Assembly (NCBI GenBank): GCA_019637395.1
Contig: JAHBVR010000013.1
Span: 124,001 to 188,000 of the forward strand
Direction: 5' to 3'
DNA: 64,000 nucleotides
Source of the DNA: Vulcanimicrobiota bacterium
GTDB lineage: Bacteria > Vulcanimicrobiota > Xenobia > Xenobiales > JADMJV01
Shown here: positions 6,694 to 15,722 of the stretch, one piece after another
Layout: each line of letters opens with the position of its first letter
Numbering within the stretch: the first letter of the stretch is position 1
Made by a program: the position numbers and the translations under genes
The notes under the pieces: generated by a model
Told to the model about the DNA's origin: nothing
Database searches by the model: none
The model's input: the letters and a program-made list of their open reading frames with translations, nothing else

Positions 6694-7722
6694 CTAAGGT
6701 GCGCTCACCAACTCGTCCAGAACCTTCCGCAGCCCCAGGGTAACCCGCGCCATGCGCTCGAAGTCCAGAGTCTCCGGCTTATCCGTGTTCTGATGGTAGT
6801 TGGGATTGCGGAAGGGTGCCGTATCGGTAACCATCAGCGCGGGATATCCGACCTGCCAGAAGGACCAGTGATCAGACCAGCCCACTCCCGGAATGAAAGT
6901 CGGCAAGCAAGCCCCTTGGGAGGGGAAGGCCGCCTGACGCCGGAAGGACTCGACAACGCGGCGGGTCAGGGCTCGCGAAGATAAATTGCCCACAAAGCCT
7001 ACAAAATTACCGGTGTTGGGATAGACCAGGCTGAGAGGAAACGGGTATTTCTGGGTCCCCGGCTTGTCCTTGTAATAGCCCAGGGTCTCCAGGCTCAGCA
7101 TGGCCACGATCAGCTCATTGGCGGCCCGGCACTTGCGGGCGTAGACCAGGCTGCCCATCTCCTCGGTTTGAAAAAAGTAGGGTTCCTCGTTGGTAAAGGC
7201 CACGAATCGCACGGTCCGCTTGGGGTTCCGCAGCTGCCGGGCCAGTTCCAGCAGAATAGCCACTCCGCTGGCATTATCGTCAGCGCCGGGTGTGCTGGGA
7301 ATGGTGTCGTAGTGAGCCCCGATGACCACGATCTCCGGCCCTGCCTTGCGCTCGGCAACCAGATTGCAGAACTTCTCCGCGGGGTCGCCGGCCATGTATT
7401 CCTGGCGTTCCACGGGATAGCCGGCGCTCTTGAACTGCTGCTCCATCCAGTCGGCCGCCTCTTCCAACTCGCCGCTACCCGTCTTTTGAAAGCGATAGGT
7501 ATGGTGGTGCCGCTCACCGATGCTTTCCGAAAGATGGCGCACCGAAGCCTCGAGTCGGGCAGACAGTTGACGGGTCTCGTCATTGGGCGCCGGTAGGACG
7601 CCAGCGAAGCTCTGCCGGGGCATGACCAGGCAGTAGCACGACAACGCCACCAGCATTCCCCCCAGTGCTGTCCAAATGGCCAACCGTACTTTGGGACGGA
7701 AAAACCTCTTCCAGCGGAACAT
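6694..7722 (-). CDS. M28-family metallopeptidase, membrane-anchored
   Basis: 342 residues from MFRWKRFFRP. Residues 13-32 form an N-terminal signal anchor, so the enzyme should sit outside the inner membrane. The M28 zinc-site pattern is complete: GAHYD (H137), GADDNASG (D149), NEEP (E179/E180) and YHQNTD (H310), with SDHWSF around 283-288. Family members are aminopeptidases or, with this W/SDH-type ending, sometimes glutaminyl-peptide cyclotransferase-like; I favour a general aminopeptidase. A longer frame begins 34 codons upstream, but it would put a non-signal-like region before the anchor. The gene diverges from the membrane-protein gene at 7922, with about 200 bases of shared promoter region. 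Confidence 0.85.
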   Translation of the reverse strand: MFRWKRFFRPKVRLAIWTALGGMLVALSCYCLVMPRQSFAGVLPAPNDETRQLSARLEASVRHLSESIGERHHHTYRFQKTGSGELEEAADWMEQQFKSAGYPVERQEYMAGDPAEKFCNLVAERKAGPEIVVIGAHYDTIPSTPGADDNASGVAILLELARQLRNPKRTVRFVAFTNEEPYFFQTEEMGSLVYARKCRAANELIVAMLSLETLGYYKDKPGTQKYPFPLSLVYPNTGNFVGFVGNLSSRALTRRVVESFRRQAAFPSQGACLPTFIPGVGWSDHWSFWQVGYPALMVTDTAPFRNPNYHQNTDKPETLDFERMARVTLGLRKVLDELVSAP

Positions 7723-7921
7723 CAGTGTCTCTTCGACAAATGCCCCGCCTGCCCCCCAAGAAGACAGTCCCTCGCATGGCCGGCCCCTCTCCGGCCATAT
7801 ACCGAGCGGGGATACTTGTCTCACCCGTCGACGCCGCGCGGATGGGGGACTGTCGATCTATTATGTGTTCGTAGGCCACCCTGCACAAGGTCGCATTACC
7901 GGTAATGACGAATATTCCCGG

Positions 7922-8671
7922 GTGTTCGGGGAGCGACTGGATCGTGGCATCATCCTGGCTTGTACGGTATTTTCCTCGGTCGTCATTCTTGGACTGCTTC
8001 CCCTGGCCATCCGGCGCTACGGCACCACTCCAGACAACGCGCGGTATTTTATGGGTTTCTTCCATATCTTGCTGTGGGTGGTGGTCGGCGGCCTGGCGAT
8101 GCGCAAATGGCGACAGCCACTGATCGCTCTCATGCGCCGCTATGAGGGCCGGCCCAAATCCGCCTTTATAGCCTTCTCCGTGCTGCTGGCCTGCATCGAG
8201 GAAGCCCTGGCCTGCCTGATGACCAATTTGGGGAGACTTTTTGGCGACCCCACCGGCCAGGTCTACATAACCGCCTCGGCCAACTATCTGGATCTAGCCT
8301 TTCTCCACAGCGTAATCGTCATCGTACCGCAGGTGGCGATCTGGTCGTGGATTTTGGAGCGCTATCGGTTCACCAGCAGCCGCCTCTTTGTTCTGTTTGG
8401 AGTCCAGGGAGGGTTGGCGGAGATCGCTTTCGCCGGGATGCAGCCAGCCCTGTTTCCAACCTGGCTTCTGGTCTATGCTCTGATGACCTGGCTCCCGTAT
8501 CAGGCCTTCGAGCCCGCCCTGGAGCGAGCGCGTATTCGTAAGAATCCGGGATTTCTGATTCAGATACTATCTCTGGTGCTGGTGCAGGCGGGCTGCATCC
8601 TTTTCAGTTTGGCCTTCCTGGCTATCAGCTACGGGCTGTTCGGCCATCCACTCTCGCACTTTCCTAAGTGA
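7922..8671 (+). CDS. Integral membrane protein, unknown family
   Basis: About 249 residues from GTG (VFGERLDRGIILACTV); the true start is uncertain because the frame is open far upstream, overlapping the divergent peptidase gene. I count six or seven hydrophobic helices: near residues 8-25, 40-55, 80-95, 125-145, 160-175, 180-200 and 222-242. A conserved-looking pair of acidic residues lies in ACIEEALACL and a histidine in LDLAFLHSVIVI, faintly like CPBP-type membrane proteases, but the usual motifs are not clear enough to claim that. No operon partner. Confidence 0.6.
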   Translation: MFGERLDRGIILACTVFSSVVILGLLPLAIRRYGTTPDNARYFMGFFHILLWVVVGGLAMRKWRQPLIALMRRYEGRPKSAFIAFSVLLACIEEALACLMTNLGRLFGDPTGQVYITASANYLDLAFLHSVIVIVPQVAIWSWILERYRFTSSRLFVLFGVQGGLAEIAFAGMQPALFPTWLLVYALMTWLPYQAFEPALERARIRKNPGFLIQILSLVLVQAGCILFSLAFLAISYGLFGHPLSHFPK

Positions 8672-8701
8672 CCCCCCGGCGCAAATCCCACCTTGACAGG
8701 T

Positions 8702-9859
8702 TTAGCCCGAGCGAGGGTAGCGAGCCGCATCCAAGGCCTCTAGAAAACCCTGCAGATCGGACTGCTGGTTGTAAAAGTGCGGGGAAATGCGGAGGCCGCA
8801 GTCGGGGCGGTAATCCACGATCACCCCCTGCTTTTCTAAAGCGGCCTGGCACTCTTGGGCGCCGGGAAAGTCCACGCACACCATACCGTTGCGCCGCTCG
8901 GCCAAACGCGGGCTTTTGACGGTCAGGCCGCGCTGCTCCAGTTGCTCGTAAAGCCAGCCGGTCAGCTGCTGGGAGTGGCTGCGAATGGCCGGCAGACCCA
9001 GCTTCTCCACCCACTCCAGGCCCTGGCGGGCGGCAAACAGGGCCAGCACGTTGGGCGTGCCATTCAAGAAGCGCAGAATCCCTTTGTTCAGCTCGGGAGT
9101 ACGGGTTTTCTCATAAGCGAAAGGGTTGGCTAACGAAAACCAGCCCACCAGCGTCGGCTCCAACTGCTGAATCAATTCCGGCCGGACATACAAAAATCCG
9201 CCTCCGGGACCGCCGCACAGCCATTTGTGACAACCGGCCACGAAGAAATCGAAGCCTCCTCCGGCCAAATCAATAGGCACGCAACCGGCGGCCTGGTAGG
9301 CGTCCACCACCAGCAGGGCGCCCATCTCGCGGGCGCGGCGCTGCAACCGCTCCACCTCTTGCAGGGCCCCTGAACGAAAATAAGCGTGGCTGGTCACTAC
9401 CAGAGCGGTACGCTCGTCGATGGCTTCTTCCAAAAGTTCGACCGGCATCAGCACCGGGTCCGGGGAAGGCAACACCACCACCTCAGCCCCGTAGATCTCC
9501 TGGGACTGCCAGAAGGGCATGGTGGTGGTGAACTCCAGGTCGCAGAGCACGATGCGGCGCCGTTCCGGGGTATAGCGCAGACAACTGGCGATGATGGCGA
9601 AGCCCAGCGTCACGTTGAGACAGGGCACGATGGTGCCCTGAGCGGCTCCAAGAATGCGCTCCAGACGGCCGCCAAACTCGCCGATGGCCTGCCACCACTC
9701 GCCGTCCCAGGCCAGAATGCCCTGGCTCGCCCAAAGCTCGGCATAACGCTGTAATTCTCGGGTCGTGCCGGCCGGCATGGCCCCTAAGCTGTGGCTGGCC
9801 AGGTAGTTCTTAGTCCCCAGAATGGGAAACTGATCTCGGGGCGCGAGGGGGTGCTGCAT
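8702..9859 (-). CDS. PLP-dependent class V aminotransferase, kynureninase-like
   Basis: 385 residues, full length for a fold-type I enzyme. YLASHSLGAMP near the N-terminus matches the YLxxNSLGxxP signature of kynureninases. DAYQAAGCVPIDL supplies the PLP-binding aspartate, and GCHKWLCGGPG the Schiff-base lysine and the glycine-rich loop seen in kynureninase. The C-terminal RPDCGLRISPHFYN segment also fits that family. Its substrate could be kynurenine or another amino acid. No tryptophan-degradation genes are near, so a pathway role is not supported. The ATG at 9859 is immediately beside a duplicated tlyA fragment. Confidence 0.82.
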   Translation of the reverse strand: MQHPLAPRDQFPILGTKNYLASHSLGAMPAGTTRELQRYAELWASQGILAWDGEWWQAIGEFGGRLERILGAAQGTIVPCLNVTLGFAIIASCLRYTPERRRIVLCDLEFTTTMPFWQSQEIYGAEVVVLPSPDPVLMPVELLEEAIDERTALVVTSHAYFRSGALQEVERLQRRAREMGALLVVDAYQAAGCVPIDLAGGGFDFFVAGCHKWLCGGPGGGFLYVRPELIQQLEPTLVGWFSLANPFAYEKTRTPELNKGILRFLNGTPNVLALFAARQGLEWVEKLGLPAIRSHSQQLTGWLYEQLEQRGLTVKSPRLAERRNGMVCVDFPGAQECQAALEKQGVIVDYRPDCGLRISPHFYNQQSDLQGFLEALDAARYPRSG

Positions 9860-9860
9860 G

Positions 9861-9899
9861 GACCAACTGTTGGTTAAGCAAGGCTTCTTCCCCTCCCGT
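9861..9899 (+). repeat. Duplicated fragment of the tlyA 5' end
   Basis: These 39 bases match 10147-10185, inside the start of tlyA, at 35 positions. Read in the same frame they encode DQLLVKQGFFPSR against DQLLVEQGFFPSR in TlyA; two of the four differences are silent, so the copy probably diverged while still coding. The frame closes soon after (RLPQQL then stop). The two copies flank a broken gene at 9911-10120. Confidence 0.6.
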
Positions 9900-9910
9900 T
9901 CGAGGCTTCC

Positions 9911-10120
9911 TCAGCAGCTTTGAGAGAGAAAACGCTGCAACTCCAACAACAAGTCTCGATCTCGAGGGAACCCACGCTTCTGGATCAACTGAAGAGCTGC
10001 TCTGGCTACCTCTAGATCCTCCGGCCACAGTTGGCCTTAAGAGCGACGAGGTCTTGTAAGTCCTTGGGCCATAATAGTGGCGGGTCCAAGGGGGGGCGCG
10101 CTAGCTCCCCCTTGAACACC
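9911..10120 (-). pseudogene. Remnant of a possible nucleotidyltransferase (DUF6036/AbiEii-like) gene
   Basis: The minus strand reads ALVFKGELARPPLDPPLLWP, then KDLQDLVALKANCGR. After a one-base frame change it continues PEDLEVARAALQLIQKRGFP and RDRDLLLELQRFLSQSC, then stop. The pattern P-E/K-D-L-x-x-L-x-A-L-K-A-x-x-G-R, then E-D-L-E-V-A-R-A-L, is how C-termini of MNT/DUF6036-type nucleotidyltransferases (often toxin components) end. Only the C-terminal part remains, and the upstream half is replaced by tlyA. Family assignment is tentative; the broken state is clear. Confidence 0.38.
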
Positions 10121-10125
10121 AGGGC

Positions 10126-10926
10126 GTGGCGAAAAAAATTCGACTGGATCAACTGTTGGTGGAGCAAGGCTTCTTCCCCTCTCGGGAAAAGGCCCAGGCT
10201 TCCATCATGGCCGGACTGGTGCTGGTGGGCGGGCAACGCTGCGATAAAGCCGGGACCCCGATCAAAGAAGACGCCCTCATCGAGATCAAAGGCAAACCAC
10301 ACCCCTACGCCAGCCGGGGCGGGCTTAAGCTGGCCCAGGCGCTGGATTTGCTGCAGTGGGACGTGAGCGACTGGAAAGTGGTTGATCTGGGTGCCTCCAC
10401 CGGCGGCTTTACCGACTGTCTTTTGCAAAGAGGCGCCGCCCGGGTGTGCGCCGTGGACGTGGGGCGCGGGCAGCTGGACATGAAGCTGCAGCAGGACCCC
10501 CGCGTCATCATCAAAGACAAGACCAACGCTCGCTACCTGGAGCGGGAACAATTACCCTACCCTCCTGACCTGGTCACCGCCGATCTCTCCTTTATCTCTT
10601 TAAGACTGCTCTATCCGGTGATCTGGGAATGGCAGCCTCCTCGTCTGATTACGCTGATCAAACCTCAGTTTGAGACCGAGGCGAAAAATCTCCGCAAAGG
10701 TGTGGTGCTTGATCCCCGGGTGCACGAGGCTGTTTTACAACGAAGCACGGAAGAAGCCGCCGAAGCCGGCTGGCTGCTGACGCAGATAACTTACTCGCCG
10801 GTGCGCGGTCCGGCCGGAAATATTGAATTTGTGGCAGGTTTCACCCGCCATGAATCTAAACCAGCCGGGAAGGCCCGGTTCAATTGGGCCGAACTCGTGG
10901 CGCAAGCCCATCAATCGGCGGTGTAA
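10126..10926 (+). CDS. tlyA: TlyA family rRNA 2'-O-methyltransferase
   Basis: 266 residues from GTG (MAKKIRLDQLL). The N-terminal S4 RNA-binding domain (RLDQLLVEQGFFPSREKAQA) is followed by YASRGGLKL, the TlyA hallmark, then a Rossmann methyltransferase fold with VVDLGASTGGFTDCLLQ as the SAM-binding motif I and TADLSFIS as motif IV. FETEAKNLRKGVVLDPRVH near residue 185 is also characteristic. The enzyme methylates ribose 2'-OH of cytidines in 16S and/or 23S rRNA. Its TAA overlaps the ATG of the next gene (TAATG), so the MCE gene is translationally coupled; TlyA beside NAD kinase is more usual elsewhere. Confidence 0.93.
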   Translation: MAKKIRLDQLLVEQGFFPSREKAQASIMAGLVLVGGQRCDKAGTPIKEDALIEIKGKPHPYASRGGLKLAQALDLLQWDVSDWKVVDLGASTGGFTDCLLQRGAARVCAVDVGRGQLDMKLQQDPRVIIKDKTNARYLEREQLPYPPDLVTADLSFISLRLLYPVIWEWQPPRLITLIKPQFETEAKNLRKGVVLDPRVHEAVLQRSTEEAAEAGWLLTQITYSPVRGPAGNIEFVAGFTRHESKPAGKARFNWAELVAQAHQSAV

Positions 10927-12014
10927 TGCTCAGCAAAGAGGGTCGGATCGGTCTGGTCGTGTGCAGCATCTCCATGGTCATGCTGGGACTGGCTCCTACT
11001 CAGAGCAAGCGCACGCCGCTGGGTGGAGCGCAGTACAAACTGGTCTTTCACGCCTGCCAGGGCCTGCGGGTGGGGGACCCGGTCACCCTGGGCGGAGTTG
11101 ACGGCGGGCGCGTGGTGGACATCGACTTTGCTCCCCGGGAAGAGTGGAACGACCTCAATCCGCCCGGCGAGAACCGTCCGGTGGTACTGGTCACGGTCGG
11201 CCTTTACCAGGGCTACAAGTTGACCAAAGGAACCGCCTACAAAGTCGTCTCCACCCTGCGCGGCCGCCATTTCATCAACATTTTGCCGCCGCCTCCGGGC
11301 GAAGCCGCCTCGGACGGAGTGCTCAACAACGAGCTGGACAGCACGGGAGATGACCAACTGTTGGCCACCATCAAGCATTTCAAAGTGCTCAATCAGTCCA
11401 CCAAAGACATGCGCTCCAATTTTGCCGACCCCGCCTTTCGCCGCGACATGAAGGATCTGGCCTCAAACATGCGTTTCTATTCGGCGGAATTCGTGCGCGT
11501 CAGCCAGGGCTCGCGCGCCCAGGTGCTGAAAATGCAGCAAAACCTGGAGCGCCAGGAAGCCGCTCTGATGGCCAACGTCCAGCGCATGGACGAAAAAACC
11601 GCCCGCGCTTCGGCCTATATCCGCACCATGGTTCCGGCCGCGCGCGCCCAGTTGGCCACCTACCAGGGCCAATTGGATGCCGGCCAGAAGCAGATGGACC
11701 AGGCTTACAAGTTGGCCGAAGGCTACACTAAAGGCTTGCTTTCGCTCAAAGCACGTCTGGAAAACAGTCCGCTGGCCAAAATCGACCCGGAGAAGCTCAG
11801 CCAGCAAATGCACGACTGGAAGAACAAGCTGGAAGACTACGCCAATCTGGCCGGCGATATGCACACGCTCTCCTCCGATCCGCAGATTCGGGACGGCTTG
11901 AAGGATCCGATTCGCAAGTACAAAGCCATGTCGGAGAAGTGGAAAGAGCAGGTGCACGGCTTCGAGACTCAGGTCGAACCTTATCGCTGGCTCATTCCCC
12001 GAGAACACCAATAG
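10926..12014 (+). CDS. MCE/MlaD domain lipid-transport protein
   Basis: 362 residues starting at the ATG that overlaps the tlyA stop. Residues about 8-25 (GLVVCSISMVMLGLAP) form an N-terminal anchor or signal. YKLVFHACQGLRVGDPVTLG then GVDGGRVVDIDF is the MCE domain signature, extending to GRHFINILPPP near residue 125. The remainder is a long helical/coiled-coil region (about 150-330). MCE proteins form hexameric rings that carry phospholipids between membranes of diderm bacteria. No MlaE or MlaF partner is next to it, so its permease and ATPase would have to lie elsewhere, if it needs them. Confidence 0.85.
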   Translation: MLSKEGRIGLVVCSISMVMLGLAPTQSKRTPLGGAQYKLVFHACQGLRVGDPVTLGGVDGGRVVDIDFAPREEWNDLNPPGENRPVVLVTVGLYQGYKLTKGTAYKVVSTLRGRHFINILPPPPGEAASDGVLNNELDSTGDDQLLATIKHFKVLNQSTKDMRSNFADPAFRRDMKDLASNMRFYSAEFVRVSQGSRAQVLKMQQNLERQEAALMANVQRMDEKTARASAYIRTMVPAARAQLATYQGQLDAGQKQMDQAYKLAEGYTKGLLSLKARLENSPLAKIDPEKLSQQMHDWKNKLEDYANLAGDMHTLSSDPQIRDGLKDPIRKYKAMSEKWKEQVHGFETQVEPYRWLIPREHQ

Positions 12015-12048
12015 GATCTTTTTAAGGGTCGGGGAATAATCTTAGCCT

Positions 12049-12939
12049 ATGGCCATGTCGCGAATGGACGCTTTCTTTCAGGGATATAACCCCTACACCG
12101 GGTCAGCCATGCCTCAGCCCACCCGCCAGGGCGGCGTCCCGGCGGACCAACCATCGGCTCAGGGCTATCCCTACCAGCCACAGATGCCTCAGCCCGGGAT
12201 GGAGCCTCAGGTCAACCCGCAAGAAGTGCTGGACCCGCTTTACATGGCTCAGAGCGAGCTGGACAAAGCCAGGGCCGGCATCGATAAAGTCCGCCAATAC
12301 TGGGGAACCGTGCAGCGCGAAGTCAATTCCGCCTCAACTCAGACCAGTCGCACCGGTAACGACCTCTACCCGGCCGAAAACGACACGGAAGAAACGGACC
12401 ATTCGCGCACCGGCCAGTGGGCCAACAGCAGCCTCGATCAAATCGAGCGCCAGCTTTACAACCTGCGCTACGATAGCTCCAATCCGACCTACGCGGTCTA
12501 TGAAATCAAAAGCCAGTTGGCCAGCGCCCAGAGCTATCTAAGTCAGGTAGACTCCAGACGCCTGCCCAACCCTTATCGCCATCAAGAAGCGATGCGCAAC
12601 ATGGGCGATTTCAGCTCGCAACTCTACCGCATTGAAATGGCCCAGCAGCAGTTGGAGCAGAAGCTGCAGGGACTGCAGACCCCAATCAGTTCAGCGCGTT
12701 ACGATCTGAATGCGGTGGCGCGGGACACGGAAGGCGTATCGGTCGCCTACCAGGCTCGTTCCGCCCGCGGCAATCTGACCACTCTCTCCCAACAATTGCA
12801 ACAAATCGACCAACATTTGCGCTATTCTGAAGCAGATTTGCGAACCGCCGAAACGGCCGCCAACTCCGCCGACCAGAATATGCAAGCGGCTTACGATGAG
12901 TACCAATATAGCTGGCGAACTTCCGACCGCAGAGTGTAA
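12049..12939 (+). CDS. Hypothetical coiled-coil protein
   Basis: 296 residues from ATG at 12049; MSRMDAFFQG two codons later is an equally good start. The first 65 residues are proline-, glutamine- and tyrosine-rich (GYPYQPQMPQPGMEPQ) and probably disordered. Residues about 68-295 are almost wholly helical with heptad-like spacing (LYNLRYDSSN, QQQLEQKLQGLQ, LTTLSQQLQQIDQHLRYSE). No signal peptide or membrane segment. It lies 34 bases after the MCE gene and may share its transcript. No family recognised. Confidence 0.65.
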   Translation: MAMSRMDAFFQGYNPYTGSAMPQPTRQGGVPADQPSAQGYPYQPQMPQPGMEPQVNPQEVLDPLYMAQSELDKARAGIDKVRQYWGTVQREVNSASTQTSRTGNDLYPAENDTEETDHSRTGQWANSSLDQIERQLYNLRYDSSNPTYAVYEIKSQLASAQSYLSQVDSRRLPNPYRHQEAMRNMGDFSSQLYRIEMAQQQLEQKLQGLQTPISSARYDLNAVARDTEGVSVAYQARSARGNLTTLSQQLQQIDQHLRYSEADLRTAETAANSADQNMQAAYDEYQYSWRTSDRRV

Positions 12940-13005
12940 TCATACTGCAAGTAGGAATGTGGCTGGCCCCATGCGTAAATAGGTTTTGTCGGAGGTAGTT
13001 AACTC

Positions 13006-13890
13006 GTGAAATCCACTCGCTTGCTCTCTATGCTTTTGCTGGCAGCCTTGATGGGCCCGGTGCAGTCCGCCCCCGACAAAAACCACATTTATCTGGTGGT
13101 GGGTCAGGTCGGTAAGTGCACTGTGGCCGGTAAACCCGTTGCGCTCTTGAGCTACCTGGCGGTCAACGACACCGTTATCTGTCCCCCCAACGGCTCGCTG
13201 ACCGTGACCAACGTGCTGACCGGCGCACGCTACCAGATTACCGGCCAGGCCTCCCTGAGCAAAGAGCTGGTTCCCGACGATAAGACCATCAAGGCCGTCA
13301 GCCAGAGCCGGGAACAGCGTCAGGGCATCGAAGTCAGCCATCAGGTCGACATGAGCAAATACGGAGGTTACACCAGCCGCTCTTTCGGGGTCAAAGCGGA
13401 TGCGCCCATTCCCATTTCCATCGAGAAGCTCCCTATCACGCTTGACCTGACCCTCAGCAAGCACAAGCTGGATGGGCCGAACCCGATGATTCGTTACCGC
13501 AAAGTCAATGAGCATGGCTTCCCCGAGTATGTGCGCGCGGTCGTCTCTTCCGACGGCACCCGGCTGACTCTGCCGGATCTGAAGATACCACCGGACCAGA
13601 CCACCATGATTTTCTTCGGCGACCCGGAAAAGAGCGACGGCCGAGAGGTCTTCGACAGTCAGGCCTCTTTCGCTGTGACGGTAGTCAACCCGAAGTTGGA
13701 AAAGAAGTTACGCACGGTACGGGCCATGGCCGACAAAGCCTCCGAACTGGAAGCCTACGAAGCATACTGCCACCTGGAACTCTACTGGCCCGCGCGCAAG
13801 CTCCGAGACCAGTTGCTCAAGCAGTATCCGGAGGCCAGGGGAGAAATCGGAGAACTTTTCAAAAAGTGGATTGAGCCGCCCCCGAAATGA
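13006..13890 (+). CDS. Secreted protein of unknown function, partner of the caspase-like gene
   Basis: 294 residues from GTG, preceded by GGAGGT. Residues 1-21 are a signal peptide (LLSMLLLAALMGPVQSA). Residues 27-95 (YLVVGQVGKCTVAGKPVALL, then VNDTVICPPNGSLTVTN) look like a FecR-type or SH3-like beta-domain that senses or holds a ligand. A middle beta-domain runs to about 225, and a helical C-terminal 70 residues finish the protein (ELEAYEAYCHLELYWPARKL). Its ATGA overlaps the caspase-like gene, so the two are translationally coupled. FecR-like proteins are frequent partners of caspase/CHAT and secretion genes in cyanobacteria and other bacteria; here the link is inference. Confidence 0.65.
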   Translation: MKSTRLLSMLLLAALMGPVQSAPDKNHIYLVVGQVGKCTVAGKPVALLSYLAVNDTVICPPNGSLTVTNVLTGARYQITGQASLSKELVPDDKTIKAVSQSREQRQGIEVSHQVDMSKYGGYTSRSFGVKADAPIPISIEKLPITLDLTLSKHKLDGPNPMIRYRKVNEHGFPEYVRAVVSSDGTRLTLPDLKIPPDQTTMIFFGDPEKSDGREVFDSQASFAVTVVNPKLEKKLRTVRAMADKASELEAYEAYCHLELYWPARKLRDQLLKQYPEARGEIGELFKKWIEPPPK

Positions 13891-15722
13891 AGGCAGCTCT
13901 CGTTTTAGCCGCGGCCTTGAGCCTGAGTGCGCCCTCCCTGGCGGAGGGACAAACCTGGGCGGTGGTGGTGGGGATTGACAATTATGCCAAGGAAGGCATC
14001 CCGGCCTTACGCTATGCGGGGGCGGACGCCAAGCTCTTCGCTCAAGCCCTGCAGACGCTGCTCAAGGTTCCCCAAGATCACCTTTACCTTTTCACCAGCG
14101 ACTCGGTCGAGTCGGGCCAGTCGCCCTCCCGCCTGAACCTGGTCTACCGTCTCGACTGGCTGAGCAAGAACGCCAGGGCCGAGGATGTGGTGATCTTTTA
14201 CTTTGCCGGTCACGGGGCCCAGGTGGAGGGCACTTCGTTTTTGTTGACTGACGATTCCGATCCCCGCAGCCTGGAAACCCTCAAGGCATCAGCGCTCAAC
14301 ACAGCCGACCTGAACCGTCTGATCGACCGCACAGCGGCGGCCAAAACGCTGACCGTGCTGGATGCCTGCCGCAACAACCCCAGCGGTGGGCGAGACGAGT
14401 ATAGCGTGGCAGCCCAGTTCGCCCTGACAGGCAAAGGCAAAGAGGTGGTGGGACTGGTCAGTTGCAGTCCCGGCCAGCGCTCCTGGGAATGGGAAGCCAA
14501 GAAACACGGCTTTTTCACCTACTTTCTGGTGGAGGCGATGCAAGGCAAAACTGGCGGTATCAAGGGAAATATCACGCCGGCCTCACTGGCCGAGTTTCTC
14601 GACACGCAGGTTCCCACTCAGACGCTTTCGGTGGTGCGCCAGAAGCAAAACCCCCGCTTGTTCTATGACGGGCCTTCCAGCAGTGGCTGGGTACTCGGCA
14701 AAGCACCTGCTTCCGCCACCCCCATGAAAGACCTGGAATCTCTGGCGGCCAGGGCGGAGCTGCTGGCGGCCGAAAAGGTCGAACTGGAATCTCGGCTGCG
14801 AGCCGAGGAAGCGCGCCGGCGCGAAGTGGAGTTACGTCTGGAAGCCGCCGATCGGAAGGCAGCCAGCGTGGGCGCCAGGCCGGCCTCCGAGGAGACCCAG
14901 AAACTCGCCCTGGCCCGAGATCTGGCCCTGAAGGAGCTGGTGCAGACCAAGAAAGAGCTGGAAACCCTGCGAGTGCAGTTGGCGGCGCGCGGCGGCCCGT
15001 CGGCCGAAACCGAGTTGATGCTGGCCGAACGCGAGCAACTGCGCGCCGAAAACAAAGTGCTGCTGGCCAAAATCACCCTTTTGGAGGGGCGCCTCCAGGA
15101 TTCCAAGGTTTCCATGGCCCGCAGTTTCACCCTGGAAGACAACGGACCATTGTCCGCCCGCGCCAAAGAACTCAACGCCCTGGCCCTGCACTCGCCCAGC
15201 CCGGAGAACCGTTTGCTGGCGGCTCAAGCGGACGTAGCCAAAGACCTCTACGACGCGGACCAATTAACCGAAGAAGTAGATCGGCTGACCGGCGTCTGGT
15301 TTGACGAGCTGCGTCGGCTAGAGCGGCAGTTGCAGGCAAAGGAAAGCGAAAATGCCGCTCTGCGGGAAGAAAACGAGCGTATGCATTCGGAGCTGGAAGT
15401 TCTGGGAATGGTCCGTTCGGTGTATCGAAACAAACAAGACCAGGCGGATCTGGTCAAGCGCCTGGCCCAAGTTCAGTTGGCCAGCTTAGACGGAAGCAGC
15501 CCCGGCCTGGAAGCGACCCGGGCCCGAGAACAAAAGGCGTTGCGTGAATGTCAAGAAAAAAACGCGCAACTGATCGAGCGCCTGGAGGCACTGGTCAAGT
15601 TCGCGCCAGCCAAGAGAGTCTACATTTCACGCGATTTTCGAAGGATGAATTCCATGCCCGGCATGGGTGACATTCTGGACATACCGGTCAAGACCGGCCC
15701 GGAACTACAGAGCCTGCCTTAA
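13887..15722 (+). CDS. Secreted caspase-like (C14) peptidase with coiled-coil tail
   Basis: 611 residues. Residues 1-19 are a signal peptide. Residues 23-265 form a p20-type caspase fold: WAVVVGIDNY as the first strand, YFAGHGAQ with H109 and LDACRNNP with C161 as the catalytic pair, and QKNPRLFYDGP-like end. These are the residues expected of an active metacaspase/orthocaspase. From about 280 to 600 the protein is long helix and coiled coil rich in leucine, glutamate and arginine (RAELLAAEKVELESRLRAEE). Overlap with the upstream secreted protein gene shows co-expression. The gene ends back-to-back with the FhaC-type porin, suggesting a possible role in processing or controlling the secreted haemagglutinin, unproven. 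Confidence 0.85.
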   Translation: MKAALVLAAALSLSAPSLAEGQTWAVVVGIDNYAKEGIPALRYAGADAKLFAQALQTLLKVPQDHLYLFTSDSVESGQSPSRLNLVYRLDWLSKNARAEDVVIFYFAGHGAQVEGTSFLLTDDSDPRSLETLKASALNTADLNRLIDRTAAAKTLTVLDACRNNPSGGRDEYSVAAQFALTGKGKEVVGLVSCSPGQRSWEWEAKKHGFFTYFLVEAMQGKTGGIKGNITPASLAEFLDTQVPTQTLSVVRQKQNPRLFYDGPSSSGWVLGKAPASATPMKDLESLAARAELLAAEKVELESRLRAEEARRREVELRLEAADRKAASVGARPASEETQKLALARDLALKELVQTKKELETLRVQLAARGGPSAETELMLAEREQLRAENKVLLAKITLLEGRLQDSKVSMARSFTLEDNGPLSARAKELNALALHSPSPENRLLAAQADVAKDLYDADQLTEEVDRLTGVWFDELRRLERQLQAKESENAALREENERMHSELEVLGMVRSVYRNKQDQADLVKRLAQVQLASLDGSSPGLEATRAREQKALRECQEKNAQLIERLEALVKFAPAKRVYISRDFRRMNSMPGMGDILDIPVKTGPELQSLP

